From assembly GCF_036556685.1 (NCBI RefSeq), contig NZ_CP140614.1, forward strand, positions 2,170,001-2,234,000: 64,000 bases of DNA, in the 5' to 3' direction. The translations under genes and the position numbers were made by a program. The stretch is from Sulfurospirillum sp. 1612 (lineage in GTDB: Bacteria; Campylobacterota; Campylobacteria; Campylobacterales; Sulfurospirillaceae). Each line of letters begins with the position of its first letter. Within the stretch, counting starts at the first letter, position 1. Under the pieces are notes generated by a model, which saw only the letters and a list, made by a program, of their open reading frames with translations, did no database searches and was not told the DNA's origin. Below are positions 1 to 9,860 of the stretch, piece by piece.

Positions 1-393
1 GATAGGTACCGTTTCTTTGAAATAGCGTCTTATAAGATTAGTATAGACCAAACTCGCACGATCAGGTCGCTTGGTATTTTTGCCACCAGGAGTATAGTCA
101 TCATCGCTTCTGAATTTTTTCGTCGCCGTGTAGTTGGAGACCATCGAATCCACACTACCACCACTCACACCCCAAAACAGTCTTGGTTCGCCCAATCGTT
201 TGATATCAACATCTGAGGTAATATCAGGTTGGCCGATGATACCCACGCGATATCCGGCATTTTCTAAAATCCTACCAACCACAGCAACGCCCATATAAGG
301 GCTGTCGATATAAGCATCAGAGGTTATCAGTATCACATCAAGATGCCGCCATCCGCGTTTTTTCATCTCCGCTCTTGTAGTGGGTAAAAACAT
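1..393 (-). CDS. ygiQ: YgiQ-family radical SAM protein, N-terminal part (cut by window edge)
   Basis: This is the first 131 codons of a gene that runs off the left edge. The translation starts MFLPTTRAEMKKRGW and continues with DVILITSDAYIDSPYMG and GYRVGIIGQPD, then GEPRLFWGVSGGSVDSM, which are the conserved N-terminal blocks of the YgiQ (UPF0313) group of radical SAM proteins. The cobalamin-binding-like N-terminal fold is visible; the CxxxCxxC cluster motif would lie beyond the window. The start at 393 has an AGGAG ribosome site five bases upstream. Function in the cell is not established for the family. It is transcribed in the same direction as the formate hydrogenlyase genes but lies beyond a terminator. 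Confidence 0.85.
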   Translation of the reverse strand, partial: MFLPTTRAEMKKRGWRHLDVILITSDAYIDSPYMGVAVVGRILENAGYRVGIIGQPDITSDVDIKRLGEPRLFWGVSGGSVDSMVSNYTATKKFRSDDDYTPGGKNTKRPDRASLVYTNLIRRYFKETVPI

Positions 394-494
394 AAATCTC
401 CTAAGCTTTCTTTAGTAAAACTAATATACCATATCCGCTCTATAAATCGGCTTTTTAGCTGTGTTTTTTCAAATAAATAGAAAACAAAAGTAGA

Positions 495-520
495 GAAAGA
501 GAGCCAAAAGACTCTCTTTC
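495..520 (-). terminator. Rho-independent terminator after the fdhF-1 gene
   Basis: A 9-bp perfect stem (GAAAGAGAG paired with CTCTCTTTC, 8-base loop) is followed on the minus strand by a T-rich tract. It lies 20 bases after the stop of the formate dehydrogenase gene and separates that gene from ygiQ. Confidence 0.75.
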
Positions 521-539
521 TTAATAGAAGAGATGAATA

Positions 540-2786
540 CTAAGCGTGCGCTTCAGCATCCGTAAAGATAATCTTCTCTGAATAAAACTTGACACGTTTC
601 TCTGCCAATACTGCTGCATATTCGCTTTTTGAAATTTTATGAAACCGTACTGCCGCTTTATAAGTCGGTGTGCGCGTGATAGGATCAGCACCCTCACCGG
701 TCAATTCATTGGCGTGACCTTCCCAATAATGAAAGGCCATCTGCATCACCTCATCAGGCACAATCGGGGTGACTTCCACCTTCACGGCAATCTTACCATA
801 CCGACTCTCAACAGCCATATAATCACCATCTTCGACACCGTATCTGGTTGCTGTCTTTTCATTGATTTCACCGCAAGGGCCATGAATATCTGCACCCTCT
901 TCAAGTGCAGGTGAGCGACGTGTCATCGTCCCAACCGTATATTGATACACTTTTCTTGTTGTCAACAACTCAATAGGATATTCCTCATCTCTGGGTTCAT
1001 CCACAGAACCTGCCATCCGTGGATAGCCTTCTGGCAGATCAAGTATGGTATCCATCGCTTCTTCTGCTTGTTGGATATATTTTTTATCCTCCACAAACAC
1101 AACTGGAGCAAAATTCGCTTTTTGATCGGGTGTGAGAAACTTCATATCTAGATACAAGGACTTTGTTCCCGGATGGTTTTCCGTTGGACAAGGCCAATGC
1201 AAACCATGTTCGCGCTCTAAACGATAATAACTCATACCACCATATCGGTGGGGATCTACTTTTCGTACCTCTTCCCAAATCTCTTCTGGTTTCAAATAAT
1301 CAAATCCTTTAGCCCCCATCTTTTGGGCTAATAAACAGACGATTTCCCAATCTTGCTTCACATCACCAACAGGCTGAACGGCCATATGATTGAGTTGTAC
1401 TCTTCGCTCAGCATTGGTATAGCATCCCTCTTTTTCAGGGCCGCAAACAGCTGGTAATACGACATCAGCCTTGAGTGCTGTTTCTGTCAAGAAAATATCT
1501 TGGACGATATACAAATCAACATGAGCCAAAGCTTTTAGCAAATGATTGGTATTGGGGTCTGAAATGACCGGATTTTCACCGATAGTCCAAAATATCTTGA
1601 CGCTATCATTGAGAATGACATCGGGGATATCCGTACGTCTTACTCCTACTTTATCATTCAACTTACAATCCCAAAATTTTTCGTACCAAGCTTTGGCTTT
1701 GGCATCATAAACTTTTTCACCACTTGGGAAGATATCGGGCAAAATCCCCATATCACAAGCCCCTTGGACATTTTGTTGCCCACGAAGCGGTAAATCTCCT
1801 GAACCCAACACTCCGATATTGCCAGTTGCAAGCATCAGATTGGAGACATCATAAACATTACCGACACCATGATTAAAATGGGTCACACCCATGCCGTGTG
1901 TGATTACCGCCGGTTTGATTGTCGCATACATTCTAGCGGCCTCTTCGATCAATTGAGCCGGAACACCACTGCTTTCTGCCACTTTTTCAGGGCTGTATTC
2001 TTTGACAATCTTTTTGATATACTCAAACCCATGAGTATATTGATTGATAAAGGCTTCATCTTGCAGATTATTTTCAATAATATAATGCAACATCGCATTG
2101 ATAACCGGAATATTATGTTCAGGTTTCAATTGCAAATGAAGGTCTGCTTTTTGAGCCATCTCTGTTTGTATTGGATCAATGACGATCAACTTCGCACCTC
2201 TATTGAGTGCTCTTTGGATATACATCGCTGCAATTGGATGAGCATTTTCTGGATTTGAACCCACCATCAAAATACAGTTACTATGTTCTGCTATCTCTGT
2301 GAAACTATTTGTCGCTGCACCACAACCTATTGTTTTAGCCAGACCGGCTACTGTTGGGGCATGTCAAATACGAGCACAGTGATCAATATTATTTGTACCG
2401 ATGATGGCACGCATAAATTTTTGTGCGACATAGTTTTCTTCCAAAGTACATCTTGAAGAAAAATTACCGGCTATGGCATCGGGACCATAATTTTCTTTTG
2501 CTTCTCTCATCTTAGAAGCGACCAAATCCAGTGCTTCATCCCAAGAGGATTCTGTGAGTTCACCATCTTTGGCAAAAACACCATCTTTTTTTCGAATCAA
2601 GGGTTTTTTCAATCGATCATTTGCACCGACATAATCCCAACCATACAACCCTTTTAAACACAATTCGCCGTCATTAACATAATCATTGCAACTACCTTTG
2701 GCTTTGACGATCCTGTTATCTTTGACAGACAAATCGACATTGCATCCTGTCCCGCAATAGGGACAGATGACTCTTGTCTCTTTCAT
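540..2786 (-). CDS. fdhF: Formate dehydrogenase, selenocysteine-containing, cytoplasmic (FDH-H type), copy 1
   Basis: Molybdopterin enzyme of about 748 residues that oxidises formate to CO2. Without Sec decoding it looks like two pieces (540-2270 and 2364-2786). They are one reading frame interrupted only by TGA at 2364-2366, in the context HCARI-Sec-HAPTVAGLA, where FDH-H carries its catalytic selenocysteine (here residue 141). The N terminus has the [4Fe-4S] ligands Cys8, Cys11, Cys15 and Cys43. There is no TAT signal, so it should be cytoplasmic. An AAGGAAAC ribosome site precedes the ATG. It follows focA but is separated from it by a terminator, and it has its own upstream palindromic operator, so it is probably transcribed apart from the hydrogenase operon. 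Its partner could be the hydrogenase at 4-13 kb or another electron carrier. Confidence 0.93.
2336..2350 (-). promoter_or_regulatory. SECIS-type hairpin of fdhF copy 1
   Basis: Thirteen bases after the in-frame TGA the minus strand reads TAGCC-GGTCT-GGCTA, a 5-bp stem with a five-base loop containing GGU. The bacterial SelB-binding hairpin of E. coli fdhF has the same design, a short stem with an AGGUCU loop close to the UGA. It supports decoding of the TGA as selenocysteine. Confidence 0.8.
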
Positions 2787-2835
2787 ACTGTTTCCTTTTA
2801 TATGATATAAAACATCAATAAATTACATTTATTAA

Positions 2836-2856
2836 GATATGCAAATTTTGCATATC
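2836..2856 (-). promoter_or_regulatory. 21-bp perfect palindrome, probable ModE-type Mo/W operator for fdhF-1
   Basis: Arms GATATGCAAA and TTTGCATATC are exact inverted repeats around one central base. The site is 50-70 bp upstream of the fdhF-1 start and downstream of the focA terminator. Related elements occur at 37641, 39230 and 45081, always with ATTTTGCAYAT on the plus strand. Assignment to the ModE-like protein at 37.7 kb is an inference from where the copies lie. Confidence 0.65.
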
Positions 2857-2868
2857 ACCAGTTAAAAA

Positions 2869-2893
2869 AAATCTCCTCTTTACAAGGAGATTT
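2869..2893 (-). terminator. Rho-independent terminator after focA
   Basis: Stem AAATCTCCT/AGGAGATTT with a seven-base loop is followed on the minus strand by a run of T. It should end the long hydrogenlyase-focA transcript before fdhF-1. Confidence 0.85.
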
Positions 2894-2910
2894 TTAAAAC
2901 GATTCTAAAA

Positions 2911-3762
2911 TTACACGTCTTTTGGTTTAAAATCTGGTTTATTGGCGATAAAGCCCAAAATACCGACGAAAAATACACCTCCTACGATATTGCCCGCAGT
3001 AACAGGGGCTAGATTATGAAAAAATCCTGATATATTTAACGTGGACAATTTTGCCACAGAAATGTGAGATAGAGCAGCCAATGCATCGATATCTCCATGT
3101 ACTTGTACTAAATAATACGCTTTGGCCAATAATCCCATTGAGATGATAAACATATTTGCGACGCAGTGTTCATAACCAGAAGCGACGAATGCTGCGATAA
3201 TAAAAGCAATCGCAAGAACTTTACCCGCTGTATCTTTGGCACCCATAGCCGCCCAAACAGCCATACAGACAAATACGTTACAAAAAATACCACGGATGAA
3301 TGCTGGCTCAACTCCAAGTGCTGTTTTACCCGCACCTAAGTGTAAGAAATGCATCAAAATCTCGCCACCATACTTCAACGGTAACTCAGAGCGAAAATAC
3401 ATATAGGCGATTAATGCAGATCCTACGAAGTTGAAAATCCATACAATAACCCAATAAGAAATCATTTTAGCAAATGATAGTTTTTTGTCATAAGTAGAGA
3501 CACCGGACATAACCGAACTGGTAAATAAATGACCACCAAAAAACACCACCATCATCAAACCGACGGAGAAGGCAAAACCACCGATAAAATTGGCGATCCC
3601 CGGAGTTTCAACACCGACGGTGGCATGGGCCCAAAAAATATCACCCATCCCGATGGAACCCCCTGCCATGACTGACATAATAACAACACTCAACAAAGGC
3701 ATCGTCGCCTTATGCTTTAAACCACTTGATACATCATTAGCTATTTCTGCTGGTGACAACAT
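2911..3762 (-). CDS. focA: Formate/nitrite-family channel (FocA)
   Basis: An inner-membrane protein of 283 residues with about six membrane spans, matching the pentameric formate-nitrite transporter family. It starts MLSPAEIANDVSSGLKHKA, and the later GYEHCVANMF block contains the conserved pore histidine. It should move formate across the inner membrane. Being the last gene of the hydrogenlyase operon, 15 bases after the hydrogenase protease gene, it probably supplies formate to the FDH-hydrogenase complex. A terminator follows. Formate is preferred over nitrite as substrate because of the neighbours. Confidence 0.9.
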   Translation of the reverse strand: MLSPAEIANDVSSGLKHKATMPLLSVVIMSVMAGGSIGMGDIFWAHATVGVETPGIANFIGGFAFSVGLMMVVFFGGHLFTSSVMSGVSTYDKKLSFAKMISYWVIVWIFNFVGSALIAYMYFRSELPLKYGGEILMHFLHLGAGKTALGVEPAFIRGIFCNVFVCMAVWAAMGAKDTAGKVLAIAFIIAAFVASGYEHCVANMFIISMGLLAKAYYLVQVHGDIDALAALSHISVAKLSTLNISGFFHNLAPVTAGNIVGGVFFVGILGFIANKPDFKPKDV

Positions 3763-3777
3763 ATTTTTTTCCCTTTT

Positions 3778-4224
3778 TTATACGTTAAAAATGTTTTCGA
3801 TTTCTCTCATCTTGTCCATCGCCCGATGTGCTGTTGCCTCAGCTTCAGCAGAAAGATCAGGATTGAATTCGAGAACATTTTCGATATCAACATTGAGTCC
3901 CAAAAACAGGACAACTTTACAAAATTTCCTTATGTAGCTCAATAAAATAGGCATCGGCAAATTATGGGTTGTATACATATAATCCACATCATCGCTGATG
4001 TCTATGAGCTCGACACTGCCCACATTGACTCCGGTCATCGCATCGGCAACCACAATCAAATCAGGAGCGTATTCTCGCAACTTATTAAATTCACTCTCTG
4101 GCGTATCTTGTCCGTCAAATATCTTCCAATCAGGATTCTCTTTTTCGAGAAGTTTTCCGAGAAATGGTGCAACACCGTCATCTCCCATCATGGAATTTCC
4201 TACTGATAAAAATGCCTTTTTCAT
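3778..4224 (-). CDS. hycI: Hydrogenase large-subunit maturation endopeptidase (HycI type)
   Basis: A nickel-dependent protease of the HycI/HyaD family (about 148 residues). It starts MKKAFLSVGNSMMGDDGVAP, giving the GN-x-MMGDDG block of the family, and has the metal-ligand histidine region in TTHNLPM. It should remove the C-terminal tail of HyfG after nickel insertion; that tail is present here (33 residues after DPCYSCTER). The start at 4224 is chosen because its ATGA overlaps the stop of hycH, and a GGAAAC ribosome site is at the right distance. A longer start at 4245 is possible. Confidence 0.87.
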   Translation of the reverse strand: MKKAFLSVGNSMMGDDGVAPFLGKLLEKENPDWKIFDGQDTPESEFNKLREYAPDLIVVADAMTGVNVGSVELIDISDDVDYMYTTHNLPMPILLSYIRKFCKVVLFLGLNVDIENVLEFNPDLSAEAEATAHRAMDKMREIENIFNV

Positions 4225-4571
4225 ATTTGTTTCCTGATGATCCAATAACCCTCTTTTAAAGAGAACAAAATCGTTTTAAGATCACTTTCTGGCATCTCAG
4301 AATTCAATTTTTCTAGATGTTCTGGAAAGATTTCGATCTCAAAATAACGCTTCAGATTTCCTAATTTAAATTGAGCATATTCCCCACATTTTGCCACCTC
4401 ACCCATATACTCATCTTCGTCAATCTCAGCTATTTTTTCTATGAAATCAATCGTACCAATCCCATGGCCCACAGCCATAGAAAAGACTTTGACTTGCTCG
4501 AGTTCTGGAGGCAACTGGTTTTTCGAAGGCTCAACTTGTCGTTTTGTTAATCTACATATTTGAATCATCAT
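4221..4571 (-). CDS. hycH: Formate hydrogenlyase maturation protein, HycH/HyfJ family
   Basis: A 116-residue soluble protein lying between the small subunit gene and the protease gene, the place that hycH holds in E. coli. It contains KVFSMAVGHGIGTIDFIEKI and ends in a conserved-looking FSLKEGYWIIRKQI. The family is needed for assembly of the hydrogen-evolving hydrogenase, but its exact step is unknown. ATG codons at 4571 and 4568 are both possible; AGGAG is better spaced for the second. The stop overlaps the next start as ATGA, indicating translational coupling. Confidence 0.75.
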   Translation of the reverse strand: MMIQICRLTKRQVEPSKNQLPPELEQVKVFSMAVGHGIGTIDFIEKIAEIDEDEYMGEVAKCGEYAQFKLGNLKRYFEIEIFPEHLEKLNSEMPESDLKTILFSLKEGYWIIRKQI

Positions 4572-4586
4572 GACACTCCTATTGCA

Positions 4587-5429
4587 TTAAAGGTTACTGA
4601 TATCTATCGCACATTCTTCAGAATTTGACGCATTGACATGAGCGAGATAAACAGCATTGTGAATCAACCCCATACACTCTTTATATCGTACGTCTTCTTC
4701 ACGCGAAATCGCCGCATCCATCGTAATTTTTGCAACAAATGGATCATGAATATTTTTGGACTGACCCACCGCTTCAATATACTTAGCACTAAGTTTGCGG
4801 CCATAAATATAACCCATCAATCGCTTGGCTTCTGCATAAACATCACGTTCAAACAAAATATTTCCAAAAACAGATTTTTCAACTTTTGGAGGGATTCCAT
4901 TATCTTCTTTTTCATCAATAAGATGAATTTTCTGATCCAACAATCCAAGTGCTGTTGCAATCCCATAAATCGTACTTGCAGGATGTGGTGGGCACCCAGG
5001 AATCCAGACATCCACAGGAATCACTTTATCAATACCACCCCAAACAGAGTAAGCATCATGAAAAATGCCACCCGTAGAACCACACGCACCATAAGCGATT
5101 ACAATCTTTGGATCTGGTGTTGCTTCATACGCCCGCAAAAGGGGATAATACATCTGTCTTGTCAACGGTCCGGTACACAAGAGAATATCTGCATGACGTG
5201 GACTTGCGACGAGTTTAAATCCAAAACGCTCCGGATCCCACATTGGTGTGATGGATGCGAAAATTTCAATTTCACAACCATTACATGAGCCACAATCGAC
5301 GCGATACACGCTAAAGCTTCTCTTCACATTTTTGAGAAGTTCAAGCTTTGCTTCAACACTGTTGGCATCTTGAATCTCTTGTGGCACGACATACGTTTTT
5401 GGCTTGGCATGAACATTAATCTGTCTCAT
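4587..5429 (-). CDS. hyfI: Group 4 [NiFe]-hydrogenase small subunit (HycG/HyfI, NuoB-like)
   Basis: Small subunit of about 280 residues holding one [4Fe-4S] cluster next to the nickel-iron subunit. The ligands are visible as [18 protein letters not shown] and PGCPPHP. Unlike uptake hydrogenases it has no TAT signal, which fits a complex facing the cytoplasm. The start at 5429 has AGGAG six bases upstream and overlaps the hyfH stop as ATGA; the ORF could extend to 5456 but that start is less well placed. The C-terminal extension of about 100 residues beyond the NuoB core contains [18 protein letters not shown]. Confidence 0.93.
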   Translation of the reverse strand: MRQINVHAKPKTYVVPQEIQDANSVEAKLELLKNVKRSFSVYRVDCGSCNGCEIEIFASITPMWDPERFGFKLVASPRHADILLCTGPLTRQMYYPLLRAYEATPDPKIVIAYGACGSTGGIFHDAYSVWGGIDKVIPVDVWIPGCPPHPASTIYGIATALGLLDQKIHLIDEKEDNGIPPKVEKSVFGNILFERDVYAEAKRLMGYIYGRKLSAKYIEAVGQSKNIHDPFVAKITMDAAISREEDVRYKECMGLIHNAVYLAHVNASNSEECAIDISNL

Positions 5430-5962
5430 TTGTTGCTCCTTATAAAATAGTGACAAGCTTGCTCAACTGCTTTTTTCTTTTTACATTCAGGACACGTATA
5501 AAGATGTTCCACTTTGGCGTCAAAACCCTCAGTGCTCCAGCCAACATTTTTTAATCTTTCGATATCATATGCAATCAGTCTTTTTGTCGTATAAGGTTTT
5601 TTACAAACATGACAATATTCGACTTCGAGCTCCCCTCGTACTTTCAAATCATCTTTATTAAATTTCACCGCTGTTTCAAACTCATGTGATAAAAATACAG
5701 CATTTGTAGGGCATACTTCATCACATCGTCCACAATAGATGCAACGTCCGCAATCAAATTCCCAAACCAACTTCGTGCCAGTTTTGTTCAATTTCACATT
5801 GATGGCATTGGAAGGACAAGCTACGGCACATGCAGTACAACCGATACATTTAGCATAATCATAATTTGGTTTTCCACGAAAATTCTCAGGAACCTCATAG
5901 GGTTCAAATGGATAAGCATATGTGGCTCCTCCATATTTTCGTGTCATATCTAATAGTTTCAT
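5426..5962 (-). CDS. hyfH: Hydrogenase 2x[4Fe-4S] subunit (HycF/HyfH, NuoI-like)
   Basis: A 178-residue ferredoxin-like subunit that carries electrons to the catalytic dimer. Two cluster motifs are clear: [16 protein letters not shown] near residue 40 and [19 protein letters not shown] near residue 70. A C-terminal pair of CxxC motifs (CHVCKKPY and CPECKKKK) looks like a small zinc-binding module, as in HycF. AAGGAA precedes the start. It lies between hyfG and hyfI with tight spacing and shares ATGA with hyfI. Confidence 0.92.
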   Translation of the reverse strand: MKLLDMTRKYGGATYAYPFEPYEVPENFRGKPNYDYAKCIGCTACAVACPSNAINVKLNKTGTKLVWEFDCGRCIYCGRCDEVCPTNAVFLSHEFETAVKFNKDDLKVRGELEVEYCHVCKKPYTTKRLIAYDIERLKNVGWSTEGFDAKVEHLYTCPECKKKKAVEQACHYFIRSNK

Positions 5963-5974
5963 ATTAGTTCCTTC

Positions 5975-7714
5975 CTAATTTTTTATTGGAGAATTTTTGA
6001 GCGTCTGTGAATATTGTTTCAAATCTTTATGAGTCAAAATTTTTGACTTTTTATTCTTAACATCCACAACCGTCACTCTCTCAGTACAAGAATAACAAGG
6101 ATCTAGTGAACACACAATCAAAGCAGCATCTGCAATAGTGTTACCTTGAAATTGGTATCTCAAAGAAGGCCAGTTATTATAAGTAGCCGCACGACAACGC
6201 CATCTATAAACTTTTTGAGAGCCTCCGTGCATAATCCAATGTATATTTTCTCCACGTGGTGCTTCAACATTACCCACACCATAAGCCTCAGGCAAAATCA
6301 AACGCTGTGATTTAATCATCAACGCACCAGCTGGCATCATCTCAAAACATTGTCGTATGATAGAGAGTGATTCTAATAGCTCTTTATATCGAACGGTTTC
6401 TCTAGCAAACACATCGCCACCGTCTTCTGTAATCACTTTAAAATCAACATTTTGGTAAAAATCAAAAGGATGGTCATATCGGCTATCGCGTTTGAAACCA
6501 CTTCCTCTCATATTCGGACCAACGGGTGAAAAATCACGTGCAATCTGCTTATCGAGCATCCCCACGCCTTTCCATCTTCCAATTTGTGCTTTATCATCCA
6601 TCACAGCGTCCCAAATCTCTTTGATTTGTGTTTCCATAATCTCAAGTAACGCCATCCCTTTTTTGATTTCATCACCACTGATATCCCGTCGCAATCCGCC
6701 AACAATCACATTGCCGTAAGTTTTACGTCCACCAGTGACCAATTGTGCCAATTCCATCGAATACTCACGAATTCTAAAGATTTGCATAAATGCGGTAACA
6801 TTACCGGTGACTTCACACGCCAAACCAATATTAAGTAGATGCGAGTGCAAGCGTTCGATCTCAAGACACACGACACGCAATGCTTGTGCTCTTTGTGGAA
6901 TTTCCAGACCCACAGCACGCTCGGCTGCTTCAATACAAGCAATCGCATGCGCATAGCCACAGATTCCACAAACGCGCTCAGCCAAAAATCCCATCTGATC
7001 ATAATTCATTCGGTTTTCAGCCAATTTTTCCATACCACGGTGTTGATAAAAGAGTCGATAATCCGCATCGATGATGGTATCACCATCACAATATAATCGA
7101 AAGTGTCCCGCCTCATCACTCGTAATATGCAACGGTCCAAGAGGCACGTCAACCACGCCACCGGTTCCCTCAGGAGACAGAAATTTGTAATCAGGTTCAT
7201 CTTGATGTGCATAAGCATCCGGGCGATATCGATAATCCATGGCATCTTTTTTCAAAGGATGTAATCCATCGGGCCAATCATCCGCCAATACCAATCGTCT
7301 TGGATCTGGCAAACCAACGGCTACCAAACCAAACATATCATACGCTTCTCTCTCATACCAAACCGCTGCGGGTACTTTACACGTCACAGATGGAAATGTT
7401 GGATCATTTCCTGGCACATATGCCTTCACTGTCATCCAACATTTTTCATCTTGTGGCAATTCATCATCAGGGGTCATCTTGCCCCCTTCCATAGATAAAA
7501 CGTAATAAAGGGCATAATTACCGTTTAATTGTCGCTCATCATTAGGAGTCATCGTAGAGAGCCAGCCACCCATATCATAATAGAGCATTCTCACAGCTTC
7601 TGGCAAATCATTACGATCCACAGTGATGGTGATCTGATCTTCACATTGTCGTGTCACCTCATGAATGGTTATCTTTTCTCTTACTTTATTTATAAATCTT
7701 TCACCTTTTTTCAT
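5975..7714 (-). CDS. hyfG: Group 4 [NiFe]-hydrogenase large subunit (HycE/HyfG, NuoC-NuoD fusion)
   Basis: Catalytic subunit of 579 residues. Residues 1-170 are the NuoC-like 30-kDa domain and the rest is the NuoD-like 49-kDa domain. Nickel ligands are present: RVCGICGYAH (Cys249, Cys252) and DPCYSCTER (538-546). After the terminal Arg a tail of 33 residues remains, the expected substrate for HycI cleavage. AAGGAGATC precedes the ATG. It should reduce protons to hydrogen with electrons from formate dehydrogenase; running in reverse is possible. Confidence 0.96.
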   Translation of the reverse strand: MKKGERFINKVREKITIHEVTRQCEDQITITVDRNDLPEAVRMLYYDMGGWLSTMTPNDERQLNGNYALYYVLSMEGGKMTPDDELPQDEKCWMTVKAYVPGNDPTFPSVTCKVPAAVWYEREAYDMFGLVAVGLPDPRRLVLADDWPDGLHPLKKDAMDYRYRPDAYAHQDEPDYKFLSPEGTGGVVDVPLGPLHITSDEAGHFRLYCDGDTIIDADYRLFYQHRGMEKLAENRMNYDQMGFLAERVCGICGYAHAIACIEAAERAVGLEIPQRAQALRVVCLEIERLHSHLLNIGLACEVTGNVTAFMQIFRIREYSMELAQLVTGGRKTYGNVIVGGLRRDISGDEIKKGMALLEIMETQIKEIWDAVMDDKAQIGRWKGVGMLDKQIARDFSPVGPNMRGSGFKRDSRYDHPFDFYQNVDFKVITEDGGDVFARETVRYKELLESLSIIRQCFEMMPAGALMIKSQRLILPEAYGVGNVEAPRGENIHWIMHGGSQKVYRWRCRAATYNNWPSLRYQFQGNTIADAALIVCSLDPCYSCTERVTVVDVKNKKSKILTHKDLKQYSQTLKNSPIKN

Positions 7715-7724
7715 CTGGATCTCC

Positions 7725-9209
7725 TTATGAAGGTATTACAATTTTAACTGCATTTTGAAGCAGTGTTGTCCACTCAGGAACGGTACAAAGACCAAAAATC
7801 AATATCAGTGCAGCAAGTCCAACCAAAGGAAGATTTGCGCTCCATTCAACTTCTCCGGAGAGCACTTTGGTTCTGGGATCACCAAAGGTAGCAAGATTGT
7901 AGTGAGAAAAGTCTGCTATGAAAATAATGATCAAACCAATAATAAAAATTGTGACAGGAAATGCTAAACCCGTAGCGATTGATGTTTTGATCATCAAAAA
8001 TTCACTCACAAAGATAGCAAAACCGGGTACACCAATCAAAGACAAGATTGAGATACAAAATAATATCGCGGTAATTGGTGCGATTCTGATGAGTCCCCCC
8101 ATCTTCGTCATGTCACGTGTGCCATAAATTTTAACCAAGTTCCCCGTGATACAAAATGCCAATGCTTTTGTAACAGAGTGTGCCAATGCGTGAAAAAATA
8201 CTGCGAACATTCCAAATATGCCACCCACGCCCATACCAAAAGCGATAACGCCCATATGTGCAACAGAGTGGTATGCGAACATTCTCTTGACATCATGCTG
8301 TCGTAACAAGAAGAATGCTGAGATCATGATCGTCACCAAACCACTGATAAGCATCATGATCTGGACATATTCAAATCCAACCATAGAGTTACCCACGATG
8401 GCGTAATATCGAATGAGCGCCAAAATAGCACATTTCAATAAAATCCCTGACAACATAGCAGATGCTGGTGCCGGACCTTCTGCATGAACATCGGGCAACC
8501 ACGTATGGGTTGGAGCAAGTCCCGCTTTGGTGCCATAACCGATCAATGCAAATACAAAGATGAGTTTGAGGGCATCGGGATTGATTTCTTTTGCATGGGC
8601 CATTAACGTAGTCCATAGCATGATATCTTCACTATCGTGAACGACAGCATATCCTGCACTATAAAGTAATACCGTAGCATAAAGTGCAAAAGCCAAACCG
8701 ATACTACAAATGACGATATATTTCCAACCGCTTTCAGTCGATCGCTTACCCTTGAAAAGTGCGACCATAAATACGGAAGATAATGTTGTTGCTTCGATTG
8801 CAACCCACATCAAGACAATATTATTAGAAAGGACAGAAAATGTCATCGTAAATACAAAAAGATGTGACAAGGCAAAAAACAATCGCGTGTCTTTGACATT
8901 AATCTCTTTTTTGTCTACTTCCCACTGCATGTATTTGATAGAATATAGATTGACTAATAAACCCGTTACCGCAATCAAAGAGATAAATACTCCTCCCACT
9001 GCATCGATAAAAAGCATTTTATTGACAGCATAATAGACAGCGCCATTTACCACGCTCATCACCGCTTTTAGCCCAATCACCGCTTCAATGATTGCACCGA
9101 CGACATGGAGGGTGCTCAGTGTTTTAAAATTGTTTGGTGCAAACCAGATGATTGCTGATACAACCAGTGGCACCACCAAAAGTAAGATAATTAATAATTG
9201 CATATCCAT
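7725..9209 (-). CDS. hyfF: Hydrogenase antiporter-like membrane subunit (HyfF type)
   Basis: An integral membrane protein of 494 residues related to the NuoL/M/N and Mrp antiporter subunits. Signatures include the block YGTKAGLAPTHTWLPDVHAEGPAPAS and the following helix with LLRQHDVKRMFAYHSVAHMG, which hold the conserved lysine and histidine residues of the proton path. About 14 membrane spans are expected. It is the second of two antiporter-like subunits in this operon (the other is hyfB). A third (HyfD) is not seen, which makes the membrane arm intermediate between E. coli Hyc and Hyf. Confidence 0.9.
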   Translation of the reverse strand: MDMQLLIILLLVVPLVVSAIIWFAPNNFKTLSTLHVVGAIIEAVIGLKAVMSVVNGAVYYAVNKMLFIDAVGGVFISLIAVTGLLVNLYSIKYMQWEVDKKEINVKDTRLFFALSHLFVFTMTFSVLSNNIVLMWVAIEATTLSSVFMVALFKGKRSTESGWKYIVICSIGLAFALYATVLLYSAGYAVVHDSEDIMLWTTLMAHAKEINPDALKLIFVFALIGYGTKAGLAPTHTWLPDVHAEGPAPASAMLSGILLKCAILALIRYYAIVGNSMVGFEYVQIMMLISGLVTIMISAFFLLRQHDVKRMFAYHSVAHMGVIAFGMGVGGIFGMFAVFFHALAHSVTKALAFCITGNLVKIYGTRDMTKMGGLIRIAPITAILFCISILSLIGVPGFAIFVSEFLMIKTSIATGLAFPVTIFIIGLIIIFIADFSHYNLATFGDPRTKVLSGEVEWSANLPLVGLAALILIFGLCTVPEWTTLLQNAVKIVIPS

Positions 9210-9214
9210 CTCTT

Positions 9215-9859
9215 CTATCCTTTCAATTCTGTCGCTTTGGAAACATCCAAAGAACCGAAATACTTATAAAATCTCTCTGCCAATGTCGCCATAATGAGCA
9301 CTGCAAAAATGGCATCGGTCAAAATTCCAAGTTCAGCAATCTCTGGAGAATTATATGCCATCACCGCTAATGAGAGGTGGATGCCATTTTCAAACATACA
9401 ATAAGCCAATATCTGTTTGAAAGCAGAATTTCTAAGAATAAATCCAAAAACTCCCATCATAAAAAGTACAATAGAGGCTATCAAAGGGATGGATTCTTTG
9501 ATCAAAGAAAACTCCATAAAGATAGGATAGATTGACATCGCAATGGCAAGTGAAAAGCCCATCGCAATGATAGGGCTAACAAAAAAGCCTTGTGTTGGTT
9601 CATCTTCATACACAAGTTTTAGTTTTTGAATCAAACGAAACAGTACAAAAGGGACAAAAATCACTTTTGTAACTGTCGCGATAATGGCCCAACCAAAAAG
9701 CTCTTCAGCATGATGTATCACACCTAGGTAATAAAAAACGGATACCAATAACATGGTTTGTATGATATAGGTATAAACAGATAATTTATACTTCCGCAAT
9801 GAAAACACAAGTAACGATGTCACCATCATTAAAATTGATAATATACTGATAACATCCAT
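9215..9859 (-). CDS. hyfE: Hydrogenase membrane subunit HyfE (NuoK-like)
   Basis: A hydrophobic protein of 214 residues with about six or seven membrane helices. The C-terminal part resembles NuoK/MnhC: FILRNSAFKQILAYCMFENG with a glutamate in a membrane helix, then TDAIFAVLIMATLAERFYKYFG. It starts directly after hyfC with one base between them. HyfE is present in E. coli hydrogenase 4 but has no counterpart in hydrogenase 3, so it marks this complex as hydrogenase-4-like. Confidence 0.88.
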   Translation of the reverse strand: MDVISILSILMMVTSLLVFSLRKYKLSVYTYIIQTMLLVSVFYYLGVIHHAEELFGWAIIATVTKVIFVPFVLFRLIQKLKLVYEDEPTQGFFVSPIIAMGFSLAIAMSIYPIFMEFSLIKESIPLIASIVLFMMGVFGFILRNSAFKQILAYCMFENGIHLSLAVMAYNSPEIAELGILTDAIFAVLIMATLAERFYKYFGSLDVSKATELKG

Positions 9860-9860
9860 C

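Noticed and set aside
639-914. Long frames on the strand opposite to fdhF, hyf and fdhA genes as genes
   Set aside because: They overlap strongly supported genes, lack family motifs and ribosome sites, and their composition matches reverse-strand shadows.
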